NCBI GenBank assembly: GCA_017546845.1
Contig: JAFYRS010000180.1
Coordinates: 1-44,758, forward strand
Source of the DNA: Akkermansia sp.
GTDB taxonomy: Bacteria; Verrucomicrobiota; Verrucomicrobiia; Verrucomicrobiales; Akkermansiaceae
Reading direction: 5' to 3'
Length of the DNA: 44,758 nucleotides
A program made the position numbers and the translations under genes. Below the pieces are notes generated by a model that searched no databases, was not told where the DNA came from, and saw only the letters and a list, made by a program, of their open reading frames with translations. Positions 16,123 through 24,815 of the stretch are shown here, piece after piece (the first letter of the stretch is position 1; the number at the start of each line of letters is the position of its first letter).

Positions 16123-18840
16123 ATGACCACAAACGCCAAAAGCTACAAAGACACCATCTTCCTGCCGGATACCACGTTCCCCATGCGTGGTGACCTCACG
16201 ACCAAGGAGCCGGCGCGTCTGGAAAAATGGGAGAATGAAAAGCTTTATGAGCGAATTATAACGCGCCGCAAGGCGCAGAATGCCCCCCGTTTCGTGCTGC
16301 ACGACGGCCCTCCCTTTGCCAATGGCGACGTGCACATGGGCACCGCGCTGAACAAGGTACTCAAGGACCTTATCGTCAAGAGCAAGACCATGGCGGGGTA
16401 CTATGCCCCCTTCATCCCCGGCTGGGACTGCCACGGCCTGCCCATCGAAGCCAAGGTAGTCAAGGAATTCCAGGGCCTGGAACCCGCAGAAATCCGCCGC
16501 CGCTGCACCGAATTTGCGCTCAACTACATTGACCTGCAGCGCATGTCCTTCCGCCGCCTGGGCGTGTTTGGTGACTGGTTCAACCCGTACATCACCATGG
16601 AGCCCAAGTACGAGGCTGATATCCTGCGCGTGTTCGCCAAGCTGGTGGAAAGCGGCGCTGTGTACCAGTCCATGAAGCCGGTGCAGTGGAGCTATGCCCA
16701 CCACACCGCCCTGGCAGAAGCAGAGGTGGAATACATGGAGGACACCTCCACCGCCATTTATGTGGGCTTTGAAATGAGCGGCGAGGTCTGCGGCATTGAG
16801 GGCACTGAAATGGTCATCTGGACCACCACCCCCTGGACCCTGCCCAGCAACCTGGCCATTGCCCTGAACCCGGATTTCACCTACGTCATCGGCCGCTACG
16901 CCAAGGACGGCGCTGAGCGCAAGTTCATCATCGTGCGTGAACTCATCGAAACCGTCAGCGCCAAGACCGGCTGGACGCTCGTGGAAGAACTGGCCACCTT
17001 CAAGGGCAGCGAGCTGGAGAAGCGCAACGCCCGCCACCCCTTCCTGAACCGCGAATCCCTCATCATCAACGCCGACTATGTGACCACCGATGCCGGCACA
17101 GGCGCCGTGCACATTGCCCCCGGCCACGGTATGGACGACTACATTGCCGGCATGGCCTACGGGCTGCCCGTGCTTTCCCCGGTGGATGACGACGGCAACT
17201 ACACCGCCGAATGCGGCCTGCCCCACCTGGTCGGCAAGCACGTGTTCCAGAGCAACGAGGACATCATCACCCTGCTGGTGGAAGGCAACCGCCTGCTGGG
17301 ACGCGAGGAATTCACCCACCAGTACCCGCACTGCTGGCGCTCCAAGACCCCCATCATCTTCCGCGCCGTCAAGCAGTTCTTCATCAGCATGGAGAAGCTG
17401 CGCCCCGTGGCGCTGGAGCAGATTGACAAGACCGAATGGATGCCCGCCTGGGGCCGCAACCGCATTTACAGCACTGTGGAAGCCCGCCCGGACTGGTGCA
17501 TCTCCCGCCAGCGCACCTGGGGTGTGCCCCTGCCTGTCTTCTTCGACGAAAACGACCAGCCCGTGCTGAGCGCCGACATCGTGAACAAGGTGGCCGACCT
17601 GGTGGCCGAACACGGCACCAACATCTGGTTCGAGCTGACCAGCGAGCAGCTTTGCGAGAAGCTGGGCCTGCCCGCCAACCTCAAGAAGGGCAAGGACACC
17701 CTCGACGTGTGGATTGACTCCGGCTGCTCCCACGTGGCCGTGCTGGAGCGCCACCCGGAACTCTGCGCCCCCTGCGATGTGTACCTCGAAGCCACCGACC
17801 AGCACCGCGGCTGGTTCCAGAGCTCGCTCATGCTCTCCTGCGCCTGGCGCAACGCTGCGCCCTACAAGAAGGTGCTCACCCACGCCTTCGTGGTGAACCA
17901 GGACCGCTCCAAGCTCTCCAAGAGCGCCCAGGGCACCTACACCAAGCCCACCAACGCCAAGTACTTCTACGAGAAGTACGGCGCAGACATCGTGCGCCTG
18001 TGGGTGAGCAGCGTGGACTGGCAGAACGAGGTTCCCTTCGGTGAGGACCTGTTCAAGCAGATTACCGACCCCTACCGCCGCCTGCGCAACACCCTGCGCA
18101 TCCTGCTGGCCAACCTGAAGGGCTACAAGGGCGAACAGCCCGCCCAGCTCGACCCCACGGATGCCTGGATTCTGGAGCGCACCAACACGCTCATCCGCGA
18201 GGTGCGCGCCGCCTACGAAGGCTACGAGTTCCGCAAGGTGTTCATGGCTATCAACCAGTTCTGCACCAACGACCTCTCCGCCCTCTACATCGACATGACC
18301 AAGGACAGCCTGTACTGCGATGCCGCGGACTCCCCGCACCGCATCAGCAAGCAGTTTGCCATTGCCCGCGTGTTCGATGTGCTGGTGAAGCTGCTCGCCC
18401 CGGTGCTGGCCTACACCTGCGACGAGGCCTGGGAACACGCCGGCAACGAAGGTTCTGTGCACGAGCAGGACTTCCCCACCGCTGACCCCGCCTTTGATGC
18501 CGGGCTCACCGCCACCTTTGACCGCCTGCTCCAGATCAAGAGCACCATCCAGGTGGCCATCGAAGCCCAGATCCAGGCCAAGGCCTTCAAGAAGAACAAC
18601 GAAGCCGCCGTTGCCCTCACCGTGCCTGCCACGGAGGACGCCGCCGTGCTGGCACTGCTGCAGAACAAGCAGTTTGCCAAGGAATTCTTCATCCTGGCCG
18701 ACCTGGAAGTAAGCACCGGCTCCGAACTGGCCGCCACCGCCACCATGACCCCGCACGCCATGTGCCCCCGCTGCCGCCGCTACGAACCCGCCGTGAACGA
18801 CGAGGGGCTCTGCGAACGCTGCGCCGCCGTCATGGCCTGA
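16123..18840 (+). CDS. ileS: Isoleucyl-tRNA synthetase
   Basis: Class I synthetase charging tRNA-Ile. DGPPFANGDVHMGTALNKVLKD holds the first signature, here HMGT instead of HIGH. GWDCHGLPIE follows, the editing domain includes WTTTPWTLPSN, and KLSKS is the second signature. The C-terminus has a zinc knuckle, CPRC and CERC. Length (905 residues) is normal for bacteria. The start is fixed by the promoter nine bases upstream. It is followed by lspA, a widespread pairing. Confidence 0.97.
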   Translation: MTTNAKSYKDTIFLPDTTFPMRGDLTTKEPARLEKWENEKLYERIITRRKAQNAPRFVLHDGPPFANGDVHMGTALNKVLKDLIVKSKTMAGYYAPFIPGWDCHGLPIEAKVVKEFQGLEPAEIRRRCTEFALNYIDLQRMSFRRLGVFGDWFNPYITMEPKYEADILRVFAKLVESGAVYQSMKPVQWSYAHHTALAEAEVEYMEDTSTAIYVGFEMSGEVCGIEGTEMVIWTTTPWTLPSNLAIALNPDFTYVIGRYAKDGAERKFIIVRELIETVSAKTGWTLVEELATFKGSELEKRNARHPFLNRESLIINADYVTTDAGTGAVHIAPGHGMDDYIAGMAYGLPVLSPVDDDGNYTAECGLPHLVGKHVFQSNEDIITLLVEGNRLLGREEFTHQYPHCWRSKTPIIFRAVKQFFISMEKLRPVALEQIDKTEWMPAWGRNRIYSTVEARPDWCISRQRTWGVPLPVFFDENDQPVLSADIVNKVADLVAEHGTNIWFELTSEQLCEKLGLPANLKKGKDTLDVWIDSGCSHVAVLERHPELCAPCDVYLEATDQHRGWFQSSLMLSCAWRNAAPYKKVLTHAFVVNQDRSKLSKSAQGTYTKPTNAKYFYEKYGADIVRLWVSSVDWQNEVPFGEDLFKQITDPYRRLRNTLRILLANLKGYKGEQPAQLDPTDAWILERTNTLIREVRAAYEGYEFRKVFMAINQFCTNDLSALYIDMTKDSLYCDAADSPHRISKQFAIARVFDVLVKLLAPVLAYTCDEAWEHAGNEGSVHEQDFPTADPAFDAGLTATFDRLLQIKSTIQVAIEAQIQAKAFKKNNEAAVALTVPATEDAAVLALLQNKQFAKEFFILADLEVSTGSELAATATMTPHAMCPRCRRYEPAVNDEGLCERCAAVMA

Positions 18841-18862
18841 TAAACTAACCATTCACACCAAC

Positions 18863-18899
18863 GGACAGGCGCACTCCCAACCAAGGAGCGCGCCTGTCC
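18863..18899 (+). terminator. Strong hairpin between ileS and lspA
   Basis: GGACAGGCGC (18863-18872) pairs perfectly with GCGCCTGTCC (18890-18899), and CTCC/GGAG can extend it. There is no T-tract, so it may act as an mRNA-stabilising or attenuating hairpin rather than a full terminator, leaving lspA partly co-transcribed with ileS. Confidence 0.5.
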
Positions 18900-18917
18900 T
18901 CATCCTCAAAACAGCTT

Positions 18918-19523
18918 ATGCCCCGCCGCGTTTCCCTCTGGCTCATCCTCCTCATTATCGGCCTCTACGCCCTCGACCAGCTCACCAAATGGGCCATCGT
19001 GCTGAACTTCCCCTACAACTGGGAACACAGCTTCAGCAGCAAGCTCATCCCGGTCATCCAGGGGAGCGAATTCATGAATTTCTGCCTTGTGCGCGTGCAC
19101 AACACCGGCGTGGCCTTCGGCACCGGGCACGGCACCGTGTGGGCTCCCTTCGTGTTCCTGTGCATCCAGATTGTGGCACTGGTGTGGTTCTACCGCCTGT
19201 TCCGCAAGGGCTTTTTCTCCACCCGCGCGCTGCGCGTGGCCTGGGCACTCATCACCACCGGCATCATCGGCAACATGACCGACCGTCTCCTGCAAGGCTT
19301 CTTCATTCCCGGCGCGGAGGGAAAAGGGTTCTTCGCCAACCTGATGAGCGGGTATGTGGTCGACTTCCTGGATTTCTCCTTCCCCTGGATTAAAACGGAG
19401 ATGTTCCCCTGTGGCTACCACTGGCCGTCCTTCAACGTAGCCGATTCCTGCGTCTGCATTGCCGCCGCCTTGTTCATCATCTCCAGCTTCTTCATGAAGC
19501 CGGAGGAGGAAAAGAAAGGATAA
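18918..19523 (+). CDS. lspA: Lipoprotein signal peptidase (signal peptidase II)
   Basis: Inner-membrane aspartyl protease that cuts the signal peptide from lipidated prolipoproteins, for example the efflux lipoprotein at 2574. Four membrane helices are evident. LDQLTKWAI, VRVHNTGVAFG, GNMTDRL and FNVADS are conserved, with the catalytic aspartates in the last two. A segment of about 15 residues (FIPGAEGKGFFANLMS) is inserted between NMTDRLLQGF and GYVVDFLDF, giving 201 residues against the usual 155-170. Confidence 0.95.
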   Translation: MPRRVSLWLILLIIGLYALDQLTKWAIVLNFPYNWEHSFSSKLIPVIQGSEFMNFCLVRVHNTGVAFGTGHGTVWAPFVFLCIQIVALVWFYRLFRKGFFSTRALRVAWALITTGIIGNMTDRLLQGFFIPGAEGKGFFANLMSGYVVDFLDFSFPWIKTEMFPCGYHWPSFNVADSCVCIAAALFIISSFFMKPEEEKKG

Positions 19524-19528
19524 CACCC

Positions 19529-21211
19529 ATGCTTGCCGATATCCACATCAACCAGCTGTTAGACTCCTTCCTGACCAGAAGGGAAGATGAGGTATTGGAG
19601 TTCAAGGAGGCCAGAAAGGGACTTCAGACAGATGATTTACGCAAATACATCTCTGCACTCAGCAATGAAGCGAACCTGCGCAGAAAGGATTACGCATGGC
19701 TTATCTATGGAATTTCCGACAAATTTCCGCGTAAAGCAGTAGGCACAGAGTATCAGCCTCCAATCAAATTAAAGCAGGATATTGCCTGCTCCATGACCGC
19801 CGGTTTGACAATTCGTGAAATATACGAAGCTGAGCGAGATGGTAAACGCATCCTCATGTTCCAGATACCGGCTGCTCCGAAAGGGATTCCCATCGCCTGG
19901 AATGGGCACTATTTCGGACGCAATGGGGAAAGCACCTGCGCTCTTTCCATCGATAAGATTGAAGAAATCCGTCGTCAGACGGAGGATGACTGGTCTGCCG
20001 GAATTATTGAAGAAGCATCGATAGATGACCTTGACCCACTGGCCATTAAAGTGGCAAAAACGGAATTTCTCAAGCGTAATCCTAAATATGCTGAGGAAAT
20101 GACCACATGGGATGACGCCACATTCCTTAATAAAGCCAAGCTGACCAGAAGAGGCAAAATTACCCGCACCGCGTTGATTCTACTTGGCAAAGACGAAGCA
20201 GAGCACCTGCTCTCACCCGCAGTGGCAAAGATTCGCTGGAATCTTAAAACGGTTAGTAACGAGGACAAGGATTACGAGATTTTTGGAATCCCCTTCATCC
20301 TCTCTACTGAAGAAGTTTACCGAAAAATCCGCAACCTTAAGTTCCGCTACCTGCTCAATGAGCAAAGTCTTTTCCCGGAAGAACTGCTGCGCTACGAGCC
20401 ATTCTGTATCCGCGAGCTTCTGTACAACTGCATTGCGCACCAGGACTATACCAAACGAGCGCGGATTAACGTAGTGGAGTTTGAAGACCACCACCTCATT
20501 TTCTCTAATTACGGCACATTCATTCCTCTTTCCATCGAGCGGGTCATCGAAGCCAATGCTCCGGAAGAATCCTACCGAAACCCATTCCTGGTAGAAGCCA
20601 TGCGCAACCTGAACATGATAGAAACCCAGGGCGGCGGCATCCGTAAGGTATATACCTTCCAACGCAAAAGGCTCTTCCCCATGCCTGATTATGATTTTTC
20701 GGAAGGAAAAGTATGCGCCACCTTGCACGGATGCATCATCAGCGAGGATTTCGCGCGCATGCTCCAGCAGGATACAGAGCTTCCGCTTCACACCGTGCTG
20801 GCCCTGGACAAAGTGCAGAAGCAACGTCCACTAAGTGACGAAGAATGGAAAGACGTTAAGAAGAGGGAACTGGTGGAAGGTCGCAAAACAGCTCCATTCC
20901 TCTCACATCGCACTGTAGAAATGCTCGAGACAAATGAATTTAAGGAGCAATATATCAGGAATAAAGCGTTTGATAACAGCTACTACAAAAAACTCATTCT
21001 GAGTTATATATACGAGTGGGAGCACGCATCGCTTTCTCAATTGGAACAATTACTGACCAGCAAATTGCCTGATTCCTACACACAGATACAAAAGAAACGC
21101 AAAATTTCTAACCTACTCGCAGAACTGCGGAGGGATGAATGCATCGTATGGGGAAGCGGGAAAGTCTGGAAACTTACAGCAAAAGGCAATGATAAAAGGT
21201 CAAAACTTTAG
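19529..21211 (+). CDS. Schlafen/AlbA_2-type ATP-binding protein
   Basis: A 560-residue cytoplasmic protein. The N-terminal part (about 14-130) has the AlbA_2/Schlafen pattern: EDEVLEFKEARKG, then KDYAWLIYGISD and IPIAWNGHYFGRNGESTCAL. The middle (about 290-390) matches the RecG-C-terminal-like GHKL ATPase: ELLYNCIAHQDYTKRARI and a glycine-rich TQGGGIRKVY. A winged helix is likely at about 490-555. Such proteins are proposed regulators or defence components; the role here is unknown. It starts six bases after lspA, yet its codons are clearly more A/T-rich, which suggests acquisition. Its stop codon lies in an 11-bp tandem repeat. Confidence 0.9.
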   Translation: MLADIHINQLLDSFLTRREDEVLEFKEARKGLQTDDLRKYISALSNEANLRRKDYAWLIYGISDKFPRKAVGTEYQPPIKLKQDIACSMTAGLTIREIYEAERDGKRILMFQIPAAPKGIPIAWNGHYFGRNGESTCALSIDKIEEIRRQTEDDWSAGIIEEASIDDLDPLAIKVAKTEFLKRNPKYAEEMTTWDDATFLNKAKLTRRGKITRTALILLGKDEAEHLLSPAVAKIRWNLKTVSNEDKDYEIFGIPFILSTEEVYRKIRNLKFRYLLNEQSLFPEELLRYEPFCIRELLYNCIAHQDYTKRARINVVEFEDHHLIFSNYGTFIPLSIERVIEANAPEESYRNPFLVEAMRNLNMIETQGGGIRKVYTFQRKRLFPMPDYDFSEGKVCATLHGCIISEDFARMLQQDTELPLHTVLALDKVQKQRPLSDEEWKDVKKRELVEGRKTAPFLSHRTVEMLETNEFKEQYIRNKAFDNSYYKKLILSYIYEWEHASLSQLEQLLTSKLPDSYTQIQKKRKISNLLAELRRDECIVWGSGKVWKLTAKGNDKRSKL

Positions 21212-21255
21212 TCGAACTTTAGTCGAACTTTAGTCGAACTTTAGTCGAACTTTAG
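21204..21255. repeat. 11-bp tandem repeat at the end of the Schlafen-type gene
   Basis: Four exact copies of AACTTTAGTCG plus eight bases of a fifth. The gene's last Leu codon and TAG stop lie in the first copy. The unit is not a multiple of three, and each copy contains TAG. It may be a binding array for the adjacent protein or a slippage-prone tract. Confidence 0.97.
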
Positions 21256-21271
21256 CAATCTCCGAGCAAGC

Positions 21272-21868
21272 ATGAAAAAAATCGTTTTTGCATTAATTCT
21301 CACCCTGCCCGTCTTGGCCGTCTTCAAGACCCCCACTCAGACAGTGCCGCTGCAGTTCGGGCAGCAGAGCGCCACCGTCGTCTTTGAAACCAGCGGAGAA
21401 CAGATTGAGGAAGCAGAACCCCACTGCGACTGCACCAAGGTGAAGGTCAGCGGCAGCAGGCTCACCGCCGTGGTAGACACCCGCACTTTTGACCGCGATG
21501 TAGAGAAAACCATCAGTGCCGAAACAGGCGATGGGAAAGAAGTGACGCTGCGCATGCAGTTCCGCGTGCCGCAGGCCATGCAGCTCTCTGCCCGCAGCCT
21601 GGTATGGAAACGCGGCTCTTCGGCCACGCCGCAGGTGCTGCGCATCACCCTGCCCAAGGGCAGCCCCATCAGCCACATTACCGATGCCTCCCTGAGCGGG
21701 GAGGCCTTTGACTACTCCCCCAAGGTCGTGAAACGCGGCAGCGAATACACCGTCACCATCACCCCGCGCAGCACGGCAAAACCCGCCCTGAACCGCCTGG
21801 TGCTCACCACCGACTCCCCCGACCCGCGCTACCACCGCCAGATTATCTACCTGCAAGTGAAAAAATGA
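21272..21868 (+). CDS. Secreted protein, DUF1573-like
   Basis: A 198-residue protein with a signal peptide (MKKIVFALILTLPVLAVF). The mature part starts with a beta-sandwich-like segment holding HCDCTKVKVSG, which resembles the C-x-C-T motif of DUF1573 domains, common in secreted proteins of Bacteroidetes and Verrucomicrobia. A second beta-rich half follows (about 100-198). It probably acts in the periplasm or is surface-exposed. Function is unknown. It sits just after the tandem repeat; no promoter is obvious. Confidence 0.75.
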   Translation: MKKIVFALILTLPVLAVFKTPTQTVPLQFGQQSATVVFETSGEQIEEAEPHCDCTKVKVSGSRLTAVVDTRTFDRDVEKTISAETGDGKEVTLRMQFRVPQAMQLSARSLVWKRGSSATPQVLRITLPKGSPISHITDASLSGEAFDYSPKVVKRGSEYTVTITPRSTAKPALNRLVLTTDSPDPRYHRQIIYLQVKK

Positions 21869-21912
21869 GTTCCCCACTATTCATTATTCACTATTCCCTG
21901 TTCACTTAAACC

Positions 21913-22770
21913 GTGTTCTCCGCCACAAAACAACCGGGGAAGCGGCTGATTCCGCTCCTGATTCTTTGTCTCCTGGCTGCGGCAGGCATCTATAGCGCGT
22001 GGAATGCCCTGAGCAACAGCAAGCAACGATACAAAACCGAGCTGGCGGCTGCACTGGAAAGCCGTGGAGAAGACATCCGGCGGTTCCACCAGCCAGACAG
22101 CGGGAACCTCATTGCCCACGGCGGCGGGGTGGGGGCCTATCTCTACACAAACTCCGCAGAGGCCTTTGCCGATTCCCGGGCACGGGGATTCTCCTTCGTT
22201 GAGTTCGATTTACTCGTGACCGCAGACAGACACCTGCTGGCTGCGCATGACTGGGGCATGTTCCGCCAGTTTACCGGAAGCCGCAGTACCCCCGGAACTC
22301 TGGCCGATGCGCTGCAATTGAGGATAAACGGGAATCAGACCCCACTGAGCGGCGGGATGATTCATGAGCTGATGCTGCAGCACCCGGAAATGGTTCTCGT
22401 GACGGACAAGGTTTCCGATTTTGAGCTCCTGCTGCAGGAAATCCCCCTGCCGCAGCGGATGATAGTGGAGGTATTCTCACCGCAGGATTATGTGCGGGCG
22501 CTGAAAGCAGGCATCTGGTATCCGGCATTCTGCATCTCGCACAGCATCGCCCTGCAACAGGCAATCGAGCACCAATACCCCCTCATCACCATATCTGCCG
22601 AGCTCTTTCTGGAGCACCTGGATACCATGCGCCAGCTGCACCAGCAGAAGGTGTGCATCATGGTATACGGCACAGAGGCGCTCGACTGCCGCCAATTCAT
22701 CCGTGAGCATCTGGGCACCAGCGCCAGTCTGATTTATACAAGCACCGTTTCCCCCAGCGACCTGCCATAA
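21913..22770 (+). CDS. Glycerophosphodiester phosphodiesterase-like protein, membrane-anchored
   Basis: The fold and residues match the GDPD family: IAHGGG (His69), NSAEAF, FVEFDLLVT (Glu97, Asp99) and AAHDW (His112). A hydrophobic N-terminal segment (about 12-30) would anchor it in the inner membrane with the domain outside. The start is GTG at 21913; no ATG fits. It is preceded by a short TTCATTATTCACTATTC-type tract. The domain is shorter than in standard enzymes and the usual glycerol-binding end is not clear, so another phosphodiester substrate, such as a polyol-phosphate glycan, is possible (inference). Confidence 0.82.
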   Translation: MFSATKQPGKRLIPLLILCLLAAAGIYSAWNALSNSKQRYKTELAAALESRGEDIRRFHQPDSGNLIAHGGGVGAYLYTNSAEAFADSRARGFSFVEFDLLVTADRHLLAAHDWGMFRQFTGSRSTPGTLADALQLRINGNQTPLSGGMIHELMLQHPEMVLVTDKVSDFELLLQEIPLPQRMIVEVFSPQDYVRALKAGIWYPAFCISHSIALQQAIEHQYPLITISAELFLEHLDTMRQLHQQKVCIMVYGTEALDCRQFIREHLGTSASLIYTSTVSPSDLP

Positions 22771-22783
22771 TTCCCCTGCCCGT

Positions 22784-23308
22784 ATGACCTCCACCGGATA
22801 CCGCACCACCCGTGAACAGCTCACCTCCCTCATCCTGCTGGGGGTACTGGCCGCTGCGCTCAGCCTCTGGAGCCTGGACCACGTGGTGAAATCCGCCTGC
22901 ATCTACCTGCAGGGGGCGGTGTTCCTCTTCTTCATGCTGATTCTGGCGCAGCGCAGCCGGCTGGTGGCCTATGCGCTGCTGCCCGTGATTCTGGGCGGGT
23001 GGTTCAGTTATGACGGGCTCTATGATGTAGCCGGATTCTGCCTGCAGGAAAACTGCCTCAGCAATGTCCTCACCACCGTCATCTACCACCAGCACTACCT
23101 GCGCCAGACCTATGCCATTTCCGTGCTGTCCAGCCTGATTATCATCCTGAAAGGAGGCCTGCTGTACGGATTCCTCTACAGCGCGCGCCGCTTCCTGAAA
23201 CCAGTTATCTTCCTTACCCCGGATGCCACCTGGCTGATTGCCGGGGGCGTGGTCATTCTATTCCTGATAATTCTGCCGTTGGGCATTCTTCCACATCCAG
23301 AGCCATGA
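22784..23308 (+). CDS. Membrane protein of unknown function
   Basis: A 174-residue protein with four to five hydrophobic segments (about 14-35, 38-55, 58-80, 105-130, 145-168) and no recognised family. Its last bases overlap the flippase start by four (ATGA), so it is likely translated with it. A role in glycan export or a GtrA-like helper function is possible but not shown. Confidence 0.7.
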   Translation: MTSTGYRTTREQLTSLILLGVLAAALSLWSLDHVVKSACIYLQGAVFLFFMLILAQRSRLVAYALLPVILGGWFSYDGLYDVAGFCLQENCLSNVLTTVIYHQHYLRQTYAISVLSSLIIILKGGLLYGFLYSARRFLKPVIFLTPDATWLIAGGVVILFLIILPLGILPHPEP

Positions 23309-24750
23309 ACCGCATCACCCGCGAAACAGCCCACGGCATACGCTGGATGCTGCTGCAGAAATGCACGCTGCAGCCTGTCACGCTGGTATACAGCATGGTG
23401 CTGGCACGCCTGCTGAGCAAGGAGGAAATGGGGCTCATGGGGCTCACCGCCATCTTCTTCACCGCAGCGGGCACACTGGCGGCCAATGGTTTCGGCAGCG
23501 CGCTCATCCGCAGGCAGAAGTACTCTGCGGAAGATGCCGATACCATCTTCTGGTTCAACCTGGGTATGGGCTTTCTCATCGCCCTGCTCCTTTTCCTCTC
23601 CGCCCCCTGGCTGGCCGCGTTTTTTGATGCGTCGTCGCTATGCAACCTGGTGCGGGTCTCCGCCCTCATCGTGCTGCTCAACAGCACCGTAAGCGTGCAC
23701 ATGGCGCACTACATGGCACGCCGGCAATTCAAGCAGCCCGCCCTCATCAGCATAGCGGCAGCCCTCATTGCCCTGCCGCTCTGCCTGGTGCTGGTGTGGC
23801 AGGGCTGGGGCGTGTGGGCCTACATGGTGCAGGGCGTGACCAGCGCCAGCATCAGCGCCCTGCTCTTCTGGTGGCTCTGCCCCTGGCGACCGGGCTTCCT
23901 CTTCAGCGGAAAGTCCTTCCGCGAGCTCGCCCCGCTCAGCTGCCGGCTGGCCGCCACCGGCCTGCTGGACACAGCCTACATCCACGCCCGTGCCTTCTTC
24001 ATCGGCAAGGTATACACCCCCGCCGCCCTGGCCGGATACAAGAACGGCGCGCAGCTGGCCGCCATGTGCCCCACGGTGCTCTGCTACATGATTGAGCAGG
24101 TCACCTTCCCCATTCTCAGCTCGCTTCAGCGCAGCCCGAAAAAGCTCATCGCGGTCTACCGCCGGTACATGCGCCTCTTCACCCTGCCCATCGCCTGGCT
24201 CTGCTGCTTCACCGCCGCCTTTGCCGGGCCCATCGTGCGGATCTGCTACGGCCCCGGCTGGGAGGAATGCGTACCCTACCTGCAAATCCTCAGCCTCTCC
24301 TACGCCACCTGGCATCTGCAGCTCATCAACCTGAACCTCCTCAAAGCCGGCGGCCCGGAAAAACTCTTCCTGCGGCTCGAACTCATCAAGAAATGCCTGG
24401 GCATCGCCATCCTCATCGGCATGTTCTTCATCAGCGTGAAAGCCATCTGCTGGGGCGCGCTGGCCACCTCTGCCCTCTGCCTCGCCATCAACACCTGGGC
24501 CACCCGCCGCTACATGGGGCTTCCCGTCCGCCAGCAACTGCTCGACTGGGTTCCCACCTTCGTCCTCGCCGCCGCCAGCACATGGATACCGGCCTGGATG
24601 CTCCAAACCAGCGCTACTTCCCTGCAGATAGTGGCAGGGCTGCCAACCAGCCTCATCTGCATACTGAGCATGACCAGACTCCTCAATCCATCTTTACTCA
24701 AGGATTTATTCCAGCTTTCATGCATACATGACAGATGCCGGGCGTCATAA
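23305..24750 (+). CDS. Oligosaccharide flippase (Wzx/WzxC-like), copy 1
   Basis: Polytopic inner-membrane protein (about 12-14 helices, 481 residues) of the polysaccharide-translocase superfamily that flips lipid-linked sugar units. The N-terminus IRWMLLQKCTLQPVTLVYSMVLARLLSKEEMGLMGL is characteristic. It closely parallels the protein at 31435 along its whole length (for example LVYSMVLARLLSKEEMG versus LIYGMVLARLITPEEMG). It uses GC-rich codons, unlike copy 2. A terminator follows. Confidence 0.9.
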   Translation: MNRITRETAHGIRWMLLQKCTLQPVTLVYSMVLARLLSKEEMGLMGLTAIFFTAAGTLAANGFGSALIRRQKYSAEDADTIFWFNLGMGFLIALLLFLSAPWLAAFFDASSLCNLVRVSALIVLLNSTVSVHMAHYMARRQFKQPALISIAAALIALPLCLVLVWQGWGVWAYMVQGVTSASISALLFWWLCPWRPGFLFSGKSFRELAPLSCRLAATGLLDTAYIHARAFFIGKVYTPAALAGYKNGAQLAAMCPTVLCYMIEQVTFPILSSLQRSPKKLIAVYRRYMRLFTLPIAWLCCFTAAFAGPIVRICYGPGWEECVPYLQILSLSYATWHLQLINLNLLKAGGPEKLFLRLELIKKCLGIAILIGMFFISVKAICWGALATSALCLAINTWATRRYMGLPVRQQLLDWVPTFVLAAASTWIPAWMLQTSATSLQIVAGLPTSLICILSMTRLLNPSLLKDLFQLSCIHDRCRAS

Positions 24751-24788
24751 AAAAGCCACCTGCCTTGTTCATCCGGCAGGTGGCTCTT
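24751..24788. terminator. Bidirectional terminator between flippase and licD
   Basis: AGCCACCTGCC (24754-24764) pairs perfectly with GGCAGGTGGCT (24775-24785). A-rich bases on the left give a U-tract for minus-strand transcripts, and CTTC follows on the right. It serves the converging flippase and licD-family genes. Confidence 0.85.
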
Positions 24789-24815
24789 CATTCGTCTGGC
24801 TAGCAGGCAGGAGTA

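Noticed and set aside
16078..18852. Antisense open frame of 924 codons opposite ileS
   Set aside because: Shadow of a GC-rich, biased gene; no domain-like pattern, and the ileS motifs are unambiguous.
21204..21255. Possible CRISPR array
   Set aside because: The 11-bp units are directly adjacent with no spacers; it is a simple tandem repeat and no cas genes are present.
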